NCBI GenBank assembly: GCA_963556145.1
Contig: OY744473.1
Coordinates: forward strand, 3,472,001 to 3,536,000
Reading direction: 5' to 3'
DNA length: 64,000 nt
DNA from: Hygrocybe punicea
Taxonomy: Eukaryota; Basidiomycota; Agaricomycetes; Agaricales; Hygrophoraceae
The notes under the pieces: generated by a model
Database searches by the model: none
Told to the model about the DNA's origin: nothing
What the model saw: the letters and a program-made list of their open reading frames with translations, nothing else
In this document: piece after piece, positions 56,430 through 64,000 of the stretch
How the letters are laid out: each line of letters begins with the position of its first letter
Position numbering within the stretch: position 1 is the first letter of the stretch
Program-made: the position numbers and the translations under genes

Positions 56430-57640
56430 AAGGTCAGCGGTATCATGGCTGGCCATTATATCTCTGGCACTGGTCAATCCATGACCCACAACTAGCCAAA
56501 GACCCATTAGGAACAGCCAACCAATGTGCCATGACCAGCCAATGTATTCTGAGTGTTGGCCAATGCATATCATGTTGACAGCTGATGTAATTAGAGCTGT
56601 GGCCATCCCAATGTAGCTGGAGCTTTGGCCAACCCAGGTGCTATGGCCATGTCATATGACCAAAGCTTTCGCCAACCCATGTTCCATGGCTACACCCAGT
56701 ACAGTCAGCCAATCCATGTCTCATGGCCAGCCAATAAACACACAGAGGTCAGCCAATCCATGTTCCATGGCCAGCCGAAATACTCAGACCATCGGCCAAT
56801 CCATAGCCTAAATACCCAGACCTGTTGGCCAATCCATCTCCCATGGCCAGCCAAAATACCCAGACCATTCAGCCAACCCATGTTCCATGGCCAAGTGAAA
56901 TACCGAGACTGGTCGGCCAATCCATGTTCCATGGCAAGCTGAAATACCCAGACCCATCGGCCAACCAATGTTCCATGGCCAACCAAAACACCCAGACTGG
57001 TCAGCCAATCCACTTCCCATGGCCAGTGGAAATACCTAGCCCGGTCAGCCAATCCATGTTCCATGGCCAGCCGAAAGACCTAGCCCGGTTGGCCAATCCA
57101 TGAAAATACCCAGGGCAGTTGGCCAATCCAAGTTCCATGGCCAGCCAAGATACCCATCCCGGTCGGCCAATCCAAGTTCCATGGCCAGCCGAAATACCCA
57201 GACAGGTCGGCCAATCCATGTTCCATGGCCAGCCAAGATACCCAGCCCAGTCGGCCAATCCACCTCCCATGGCCAGCCGAAATACCCAGACCCATCGGCC
57301 AATCCATGTTCCATGGCCAACCGAAATACCCAGACTGGTCGGCCAATCCACATTCCATGGCCAGCCGAAACACCCAGACAAGTCGGCCAATCCATGTTCC
57401 ATGGCTAGCCGAAAGACCTAGCCCGGTCGGCCAATCCATGTTCCATGGCCAGCCGAAATACCCAGACAGGTCGGCCAATCCATGTTCCATGGCCAGCCAA
57501 GATACCCAGCCCGGTCGGCCAATCCATCTCCCATGGCCAGCCAATATATCCTTCTGCTTCGGCCAACCCATGCTTCTCCGAACATGGAACCCTCGGCCAA
57601 GCCATCTGCCCTGGAGAAAGATATTGGTCGGCCGAGATAA
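56430..57640. repeat. 44-bp minisatellite, right arm of right copy
   Basis: This is the longest array in the window (about 1.2 kb, degenerate at its inner end). Units carry TCGGCCAATCC, TTCCATGGCCAGCC and AATACCCAGACC, with inserts and partial units around 57090-57120. All six frames stay open over long stretches. It is not coding. Confidence 0.88.
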
Positions 57641-57722
57641 GCCAGCCCACTTGGAGTGGGAATTGTCCATCTCGGCTGACCCATGTATCATGGGAAAGAT
57701 ACGCTGAAAGGGCTCGTGCAAT

Positions 57723-58080
57723 GTCACATCAATCGACGTTGGCGCTGCAACCGTGAGGTAACCGGGAGGATGGTGGTGCGCCCACCACCTGGTTGCGGCC
57801 AACCCACCCCCCGCATTGCGTTTGCGTTGAGACCAGGACAACGGGGAGCCCAATTACGTCACCTTGCCACCTTTTGCCCCAAACCCCACCCCCACTTGGT
57901 CAACACCCACAGCACCCGTTTCCTGTCCATTTTCGAGCACCCCCAACTCACTTGCACACCACCACGATGACCGGCCATCACCACTGCCTCGGCCACCATG
58001 TGGCTGACCTACCATGACACGTCTGCACTGTGCCCCGAGCATGGTGCAGACCTGTCCTCGGCCTCAGTTACCTCACGCGA
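57723..58080. other. Interval right of the giant element
   Basis: No gene is supported. Pro/Pro-His-rich open frames (ACCCACCCC, CACCACC runs) appear to be composition effects. Confidence 0.4.
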
Positions 58081-58156
58081 TGTAGAGACATATATATCTC
58101 TGGGTACGTATTCACTCATTTTACCATATTTCCTATTTGTTCTATTATTTGTATGT
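58081..58156 (+). repeat. Direct repeat, copy 1 (LTR-like start)
   Basis: The sequence from TGTAGAGACATATATATCTC to GTATGT recurs in the same orientation at 63925-64000 with about five differences. Similarity starts abruptly a few bases before TGTAGAG and runs into the window end in copy 2. An initial TG and the two-copy layout are compatible with LTRs, possibly solo. No reverse transcriptase is present between them. Confidence 0.6.
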
Positions 58157-58970
58157 AGTGGCTGTTGTAAATAGTCACAAACAAGAAGAGTTTTGGGTTT
58201 TGACCCCACTGACAACGATCTCGCACACCCCAAATCTGCACCTACCCAGGCCGTGTTCACCACATCTGGAGCCCACTGCGAGGACTGTCAACCTCTTCCT
58301 CAATTTTCCATCCTTTGACTTTGCCATTTTTGGCACCTCTCTCCTTTTTGGCAGCAACAGCGCCATATTCAACAGTGCGCCATATTCAGCTGCATTTCGA
58401 GCGCCTCTAGTTGTCCACCAGCTCTTAGACCCACCCCCAATGTTTTCGACGCCTCACTATAGTTTTTTCGTACGAGTTGCGCCCCCTGGGCTGCAGAACT
58501 CGGCCCTTTGGCCTTTTTGTCACGCCATCACAGCCACATCACACGGTCCCCAATACGGCCCCCCCTTCGCATTCCCCTTTTATTTCACTAATCCCGCCAC
58601 CCACAATCGTGTTAGCACATCCAACGGACCCGGCATTCAACGCCCCACAGATCCCGCTCGAAAAACTGTGCCTGGAAAGCCCCAGAACGGCCGCAACGAA
58701 TGCGTCCAACAAGCAGCGCCACCCACACGTCGAACGCAAAACGGAGACCCGGTAGTTGGAGGAAAGCGCGCGCATTGCAACGGCTGTTGCATGTGCAGTC
58801 CCAGGTACGCCCCTCCTCGCCGTTTCCGTGGTTGCTGAGCAGGAAAACATGTCCGTGCACACCAACGCGAGGATAGCACGCATATTGGCGCATCCGCCCG
58901 CGTTTCCATCTCGTTTCACCCACCGTTTGCACCTACGGACTCGCCGTCGAGCCCAGAGGCGAACCGCGAC

Positions 58971-60119
58971 GTGCCCCCACCATCTACGCCTGCGCCTTCC
59001 TCGGAAAAATGCGTCCCCGCATGCCAACGTGACGATAATGCGCATATCAACGCGTCCACCCCCGTTTCGCCCTCGTTTTGCCTGCCGTCCACGTCTCCGC
59101 CCTTGCAGTCGTCCCCAGAGGCCAACCGTGACACACCGTCGCCGTCTGTGCCCATGCCAGCCCCAGGAAAATGCGTCCAGGCACGTTTTGACGACCCCAC
59201 CTCCATTTCCCCTCCGTTTCGGCCCCCGTCCTCGCGTACGCCCTCGCCATCGTCCCCAGCGGTGTTCCAACACATGCCCCCGCCGTCTGTCTCCGCGCCG
59301 TCACCAGAGAACCCCACCTATACCCAACCGATGCCATGTTCGACGTGTATCGTCACATCTGTCCCCATTCCGCTCTCATTTCAGCCCCCGTCGTCATCCA
59401 CGCCCTCTCCCTTGTCCCCAGCAACAAGCCACACCATGCCGTCATCGTATGCGCCTGCGTCATCCCCAGAAGAATGCGTCCACGCCCGCCAATGCGACGA
59501 TAACACGCGTATCGACGCATCCTCCCCCATTTCCATCTCGAATCGCCCCCCGTCTTTGCCTACGCCCCCGTCATCATCCTCAGAGGCTAACCATGACAAG
59601 CCCCTGCCGTCTGAGCCCGCGCCGTCCCCAGGAAACTGTGCTAGCGCCCTGCAGACACCGTTTTCAACGTCTCCCAGCGTTTCTGCCTCCATTTCGCCCC
59701 CATTTTGCCTGCCTTCTGTGTCCATGCCCTCTCTGGCATCAGGTATTGACATGCTGTCACCGTCTGCATCTGCATCAGCCCCAGAAAAATGCATCCGATT
59801 CCCAAATTGGCCTTCTCTGTCGCCTCCCTCACCCTCATCACCTCCCCATGTGTCCTCTCCCTTCGAAAATGGCCTCCATGATGGTCCCTATTCACAAGTT
59901 CACACTGGCCTATTTGAGGTTATGTCCTCTCCACCATCCAACCTGGAGTCTACTGCCATGGATGACATACCCGCTTCAACTTTGCTTGCGCTCGAGTCAG
60001 CATTGTTATCCCTTAAGGCCCTCAAGGTTCTGGAGCAAAAGTTGGTAAAGTTGGTGGATCGGTTAGAGAAGTTGGAAGATTATGTGTTGGAAGATTGGGT
60101 GCAAATCCATCGCATTTAG
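58971..60119 (+). CDS. Pro/Ser-rich tandem-repeat ORF with C-terminal coiled coil
   Basis: This is an open frame of 382 codons. Six to seven degenerate units of about 155-165 bp encode Ser/Pro-rich repeats, each with a SSPEANxDxPxPS-like and a PSPEKCVxA-like segment. The last 60 residues leave the repeat and form an amphipathic heptad-like helix (LLALESALLSLKALKVLEQKLVKLVDRLEKLEDYV). Other frames are also open across the repeat (430 codons in one), so coding is supported mainly by the non-repetitive coiled-coil end in this frame. The first exon is not identified, and the function is unknown. It sits directly upstream of the PIF/Harbinger-like element. Confidence 0.4.
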   Translation: MPPPSTPAPSSEKCVPACQRDDNAHINASTPVSPSFCLPSTSPPLQSSPEANRDTPSPSVPMPAPGKCVQARFDDPTSISPPFRPPSSRTPSPSSPAVFQHMPPPSVSAPSPENPTYTQPMPCSTCIVTSVPIPLSFQPPSSSTPSPLSPATSHTMPSSYAPASSPEECVHARQCDDNTRIDASSPISISNRPPSLPTPPSSSSEANHDKPLPSEPAPSPGNCASALQTPFSTSPSVSASISPPFCLPSVSMPSLASGIDMLSPSASASAPEKCIRFPNWPSLSPPSPSSPPHVSSPFENGLHDGPYSQVHTGLFEVMSSPPSNLESTAMDDIPASTLLALESALLSLKALKVLEQKLVKLVDRLEKLEDYVLEDWVQIHRI

Positions 60120-60509
60120 GATGTGTCCTAAACATAAATTCTAAATATAAATAGTTATGCCGACAAGCCGAGCCAAGGCTTTGGTCCATCAAGGGTCCAT
60201 GTGAAATTCAACCCCCCTCCCAAACCTCATTTCTAGGAGGGGGGTCGGTACCCCCCTCCTAGGCATAAACAGTATCCTAGACTAGATTTATAAGCTCCGC
60301 GATGTATTTTCACGCTCAGCTTGATTACTAATCCTTATCACGATCGCTGCTCACTGTCCACAACGCTGAGCGAATGCTCGCGTTCACTTACTGGAGTCCC
60401 CGCCACCCAATACCGCCCAGGAACTGCCGACGAGCCACCCCCTCTGACACCTACAATAGCCATTATGGGCGCTCCCCACTTCTGTTTCACCGCAAATACC
60501 CTCCAACTG

Positions 60510-60518
60510 TATAAAAGG
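60510..60518 (+). promoter_or_regulatory. TATA box
   Basis: TATAAAAGG lies 70-78 bp upstream of the start codon at 60588, followed by a C/T-rich stretch suitable for transcription initiation. Confidence 0.6.
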
Positions 60519-60587
60519 GCGCGTCTTCTTGTCGTTTTCCCCCATTCCAATTCACACTTTACTGCTATCTCACTCACTACTACTACT

Positions 60588-62111
60588 ATGGACACCCCCA
60601 CCGAAGGTGTATTGCAACATTTCACGGATCCTGCCGGCCATTATTACCAGCGTATGGGATCCTCTGCCCCATGGGTTAGAGTACCGCTTCCTCAGGTAGG
60701 CCTCATGTTTTGTCATCAGGAATATGAGCATACTCACCAAATGTCTTGATTCCAGCTCCCTTCTCACAATGACGGCTTCCATTTTCCGCTGCAAGACGAT
60801 CCTTACCAATATGTATGTTTTATTGCCTGTTTGCTATAGGTTTTGAAGCTGATCTGACAACCATTTGTCCTGCAGCAGCCTCTCCCACATCTTCCTGCCC
60901 CCCCTGCTCCTGAAAATCATCTGCCGCTGCCGATTGCTGCCGATTGCGTGGATCCACTCAAGGATGTCAACCAAAATGCTCCCCCCTCAGTCTGGCGCAA
61001 GAAACCCCAGCCGGTCGCGAAGGTAGCAGGCTCTCGTCATGCCCCTCCCACTCCAAAAATAAAAGGTAAACAACCAGCCAATCCGAGAGGCCTCAAGCGC
61101 CAAGCCGCCATCGAGGACATCTCCAAAGTTCCAGCAAAGAAAATGCGCACAGGTGGTCGCAGCAGCGGCGCTTCCAACTACAGTGACGATGGCATATACG
61201 CCATGCTCAACATCGTCGCGAATAATATGCCGATGGGTGTGATTGGATGGGATGAAGTTAGTGCCGATTTCAATGTGTGGGCTGCCGAAAATGAGCGGTG
61301 CGAACATACGCCAGACTCATTGAAGTGCAAGTTCGAATCAGTAAGACCCATTTCAGACTCTTTTTTAGCTGTGTTGCTCATGCATTTGCAGCTTGTTCAG
61401 AAGCGCAAACCGACTGGTGAAGGTGAATGCCCAGACTATGTTGATCAAGCCCACGCCATCAACGACAAGATTGATGAGAAGTCGTTCACGCGGTCTCTCA
61501 TGGATGAGGACCCCGACACCATTGAGATCAGCGATGATGATGATGATGACGGCGACGGCGACGGCGATGATGACACTTCTGTCGCTGGTAAGATCTTACC
61601 TGCAAAAAAGGTAAAAGTCAAGGTCGAGCCAGGATCTGCTACACCAATTGCTGTGCGACGATCGACGCAGCTGCGCACCTCGAAGAATGTTGGCAACGAG
61701 TTCATGAAGACTATTTCCAGTGCTTTGGACCCTGGTTTGCAGGCAGCGATGACCAACGACCGCATGACTCGCTCCATCCAAAATACCCTGACGAATCAAA
61801 TACACGATGCACAGTCGACGATCGAATCGTTACGCAATCGCGTATCCGAGGTGGAGCAGGAAAGAAACTCTGCCGAGCGAAAGGCTGATAAGGCTGAGAT
61901 GCTGGTTTTATTGCAGGGAGGATCACAGGCCATCCAACACCCCCGTCCTCGTCGCCGTCAAGAAATCAATTATGCTGATGGGGGGAAGGCAACCATGTGG
62001 GTGGGTAGCGATGAATCTGATCATTTGAATGATTCTCCAGGCACCACGCGTTTCACCCACAACCCCAGTCCCGAACACCTCATCCCTGCCGTTCCCAGTA
62101 CTTCTACGTAG
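60588..62111 (+). CDS. Myb/SANT-like protein of a PIF/Harbinger element
   Basis: There are four exons, 60588-60696, 60756-60812, 60876-61340 and 61392-62111, joined by introns of 59, 63 and 51 bp with GT..AG ends. The start is the ATG 70 bp after the TATA box (MDTPTEGVLQHF). The protein has a Pro-rich N-terminus, a basic segment (KKPQPVAKVAGSR..KGKQPANPRGLKRQ), a trihelix/Myb-like domain (SNYSDDGIYAMLNIVANNMPMG..WDEVSADFNVWAAENERCEHTPDSLKCKFESLVQKRKPTGEGECPDYVDQAHAINDKID), an Asp-rich run, and a coiled coil (AQSTIESLRNRVSEVEQERNSAERKADKAEM). Such proteins bind element ends and assist the transposase in PIF/Harbinger systems. It has no internal stop, unlike its partner. Confidence 0.75.
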
Positions 62112-62206
62112 TCGACACAATTTCCTGCCATGAAAACCATTACCGTATCTTTTTTCTGTTGTTCTTGCTACTTTACTTAGTTTTTCTTCTTGTGTTCTCG
62201 TACCGC

Positions 62207-62212
62207 AATAAA
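62207..62212 (+). terminator. Poly(A) signal AATAAA
   Basis: AATAAA lies about 95 bp after the stop of the Myb-like gene and 46 bp before the end of the convergent transposase reading frame. Confidence 0.5.
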
Positions 62213-62257
62213 GCCTAATGTTGTCTCGAAACATACTGAAATTTCATATCAAAAAGA

Positions 62258-63595
62258 CTAAATAGCTACAGTTTCAAATCGAGCAACGTGAGCATGAGGA
62301 GTTGAAAAAAACTTAGTTTCAAAACCATCCCACATTGCCTCCTCCCGACTCAGCGTCCACAAGGGCATATATACACTACGGATCTCATTGAGACCGACAA
62401 GCTGAGTGCGAAGATTGTGGAGCCGCACGCAATTCTCCAGTAGATCTCCCCAAGCAGTGTGGTCCCGGATTGGCAAGGGGAGTCTCAGTCGACCAAATGC
62501 TCCTTGGAGGGCTCGGTTTCCCCACTCTGCCGTCTGTCGATATGAGAGGAGTTGCCGGTTAAATGTGAGAAGTCGTGCGACTTCACTCTCATCGGTGGGT
62601 AGTCGAGTTCCCGATGTGATTGGGGCTTTGATCCGTCCTTCGATGGACTGCATGCCGCAAGGAAAGGCTGCATCGGCAACTATGTAATAACCTTCTGGAG
62701 TTGCACTGAGTAACTTTTCATAGATAGGTAATGCGACCCGGGAGTCGTGCCAACTCCCAGGTGCATTGACCTTGCAGGCAATAATCTCACCTGTAAAATC
62801 AATCAGTGTGAATTTTCGCAGATAAAGAAGCAAAATACCAGTCGGAGCAAATGCGAAGCCGTTGCTGATGAAGTGCTCATGGAGCCAGCCATTGTAGGTC
62901 GCGTTTTCGACCTCCTCATCGCCAGATATCTCAACATGCAGGTTGAGACCATCCATAGTCACGAAGGCTCCAGTAAGGAGAGGATGTCGCTTGACAATCA
63001 TATCATTGTAGGTCTCGAACTCCTCATCTTTTGGCCAGACGATTTGGGCCTTTGGCATAGTGCGGAGAGTCGAGAAGAGAAGGGATAGTGAGAACTGAAG
63101 GTACCGCTGTACTGTTGCCGGAACCAATGCAAATATAAGGCTGAGGGCTTTGGGGGGCACAGTGGAAGTGAGATAGTGGAGTGCCAGGCCTAAGGCCCCA
63201 GCGGCATCAAGGGAACGGCGGTGAGATCGAGGGACGGCAGTGGATGCGATGTCAGAACGAGGGATGACAACCATGTCCCAGCCTGCCGAAAACCCGCTTG
63301 AGAGAATGAGCTTGAATGTTTGCACATTAAATCAGAGTGTCATGATGAAAGCTTTGTCATCCTGGAGGGCGTGGAGGGCCTGCCACGGAGTGTGGGCGCG
63401 AGGATTAGGAAGGAGTGAGGGTCGAGACAGATAATGGGCAGCAGACTGGTATCTTTCTCATCTGATACGGCGAGATTTCAGGATACCATGACCAACGAAG
63501 GCGGCGAAAACAAGGGCTCGACAGTAACGTAGCTCTAAATCCTCCTCTAACTCGTCTTCTTCAGCCATGAGCAGAATACTGGCGTCATCGAGCAT
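62258..63595 (-). pseudogene. PIF/Harbinger DDE transposase with two stops
   Basis: The start is at 63595 (MLDDASILLMAEEDELEED). Family blocks are SLLPNPRAHTPWQALHALQDDKAFIMTL, SGFSAGWDMVVIPRSD, PRSHRRSLDAAGALGLALHYL, then the catalytic residues: FVTMDGLNLHV (first Asp, about 62950), YYIVADAAFPCG (second Asp, about 62680) and YRQTAEWGNRALQGAFGRL (Glu, about 62520). A 48-bp in-frame intron (GTATTT...TTACAG) lies at FAPTG/EIIACKVNAPGSWHDSR. In-frame TGA codons at 63458-63460 and 63332-63334 (plus-strand positions) break the N-terminal third. The catalytic part downstream is intact and open from 63325. A later start or readthrough cannot be excluded. Confidence 0.75.
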
Positions 63596-63733
63596 GCTGT
63601 TCCCACGTGGGAAACCCACTTTCTATTTAGGATTTGGTAAATGTTTTTCGTCAGCGGTTTAGGATAAAACACAGACTCAGACATAAAATAATTTTCAAAC
63701 TCCTACAGGGTCAAATCTAGGATACTATCTATG

Positions 63734-63924
63734 ATTTGTGCAGCGGATTACGACCCATTCTTGTTGATTGGATTTTTTTTCTCTCTTTCTTTCTTTCTCT
63801 TTTTTTTTTCTCTTTTCAGTGTTGTCCCTTCCCTCCCTCCCCATCTTTCTTTTTCTTTTTCCTATTTCTTTCTCCCTTGCCTTGTGTGAGACTGGGGACA
63901 GTCTCTATTTGTGTCCCTACTGGA
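63734..63924. other. Pyrimidine tract near the window end
   Basis: A T/C-rich tract (about 63768-63880, CTTTCTTTCTTTC type) with no gene lies between the element end and the second direct repeat. Confidence 0.5.
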
Positions 63925-64000
63925 TGTAGAGACATCTATATCTCTGGGTACATATTCACTCATTTTACTATATTCCCTATTTGTTCTATTATTTGTATGT
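63925..64000 (+). repeat. Direct repeat, copy 2 (runs into the window end)
   Basis: This is the same sequence as 58081-58156, starting TGTAGAGACATCTATATC. The far end lies outside the window. Confidence 0.6.

Larger units (their letters stand above)
49465..57722. mobile_element. Giant foldback element, complete copy with 7-bp TSD
   Basis: The element is 49472-57715 (8244 bp). The left terminus CACACCTTACAGC and right terminus GCTGAAAGGGCTC are diverged inverted ends that continue into strong inverted homology (TATCTTTYCC, CAGCCGAGATGGACAATTCC). GTGCAAT lies directly outside each end (49465-49471, 57716-57722). Arms are 49472-53360 and 53741-57715, nearly 4 kb each, around a 380-bp loop whose edges are a 61-bp inverted pair (53300-53360 / 53741-53801). 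Order from each end: terminal segment, 44-bp minisatellite, spacer with hairpin, inner terminal repeat, GTCAC array, hairpins, exon modules. No transposase is visible. A 7-9 bp TSD and long tandem-repeat arms recall Foldback/Mutator-like elements, but the superfamily cannot be named. Confidence 0.88.
60264..63733. mobile_element. PIF/Harbinger-like element, two genes
   Basis: The gene pair is diagnostic: a Myb/SANT-like protein (plus) convergent with a DDE_4-type transposase (minus), the known two-ORF layout of PIF/Harbinger elements. Candidate ends are an 18-bp inverted repeat CATARAYAGTATCCTAGA (60264-60281 and 63716-63733, two mismatches). I could not see a clear 3-bp TWA duplication, so the exact ends are tentative. 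Confidence 0.6.

Noticed and set aside
58009..58263. Minus-strand ORF of 84 codons containing the direct repeat
   Set aside because: Part of it is the LTR-like repeat itself, and no similarity or splice signals support it.
58756..60048. 430-residue His/Arg/Pro-rich ORF overlapping the Pro/Ser-rich ORF
   Set aside because: It is an alternate frame of the same tandem repeat and lacks the coherent non-repeat C-terminus that supports the frame ending at 60119.

Overview
The window is fungal nuclear DNA, almost certainly from a mushroom-forming basidiomycete (Agaricomycetes). The evidence is dense short introns (about 45-65 bp, GTRNGT...YAG), Plavaka and Tnp2-type CACTA-like transposase genes, and several large protein families of unknown function that are typical of, and expanded in, Agaricomycete genomes. 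One 100-N assembly gap lies at 2096-2195. The only convincing ordinary host gene is at 36445-42981. It encodes a long protein with an HSP90/sacsin-type ATPase domain at the N-terminus and an HEXXH motif at the C-terminus.

Nearly everything else is mobile or repeated DNA in nested inverted repeats. (1) Two copies of a giant foldback element face each other, about 42.9 kb apart. The left copy (1-6615) is cut by the window start. The right copy (49472-57715, 8244 bp) is complete and flanked by a 7-bp target-site duplication. Its outer arms are built on a 44-bp minisatellite. Its inner core is bounded by a second terminal repeat and holds trinucleotide-rich exon modules with intact splice sites. 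No transposase is recognisable in it. (2) 6616-16572 holds decayed genes: a fragment cut by the left foldback copy, a Tnp2-type transposase pseudogene carrying a 66-bp hAT MITE, a minus-strand gene of unknown function and a DUF6698-like gene, then a second type of foldback element. (3) 17417-25413 holds a minus-strand gene of unknown function, a Plavaka transposase pseudogene and a duplicated, broken piece of the splicing helicase gene brr2. (4) 25711-35931 is a large palindrome with arms of about 3.9 kb. An intact gene of unknown function is present in both arms, and a degenerate Tc1/mariner element sits exactly in the centre. A 987-bp hAT-like element occupies the left arm, and the right arm preserves the empty site. 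(5) After the host gene, 43001-46806 is a long-TIR element carrying two nested MITEs, followed by a second copy of the small foldback family (48302-48991). (6) Right of the complete giant element are a Pro/Ser-rich repeat ORF and a two-gene PIF/Harbinger-like element (60264-63733) with an intact Myb/SANT-like gene and a broken DDE transposase.

A mutational signature crosses the decayed genes. Most in-frame stops in the Plavaka and brr2 copies are TGA where the family has Arg, as expected from CGA to TGA changes at CpG. The host gene, the palindrome gene and the Myb-like gene have no such stops. This points to methylation-linked CpG decay acting on repeats. All family names below come from reading the translations, without database searches.
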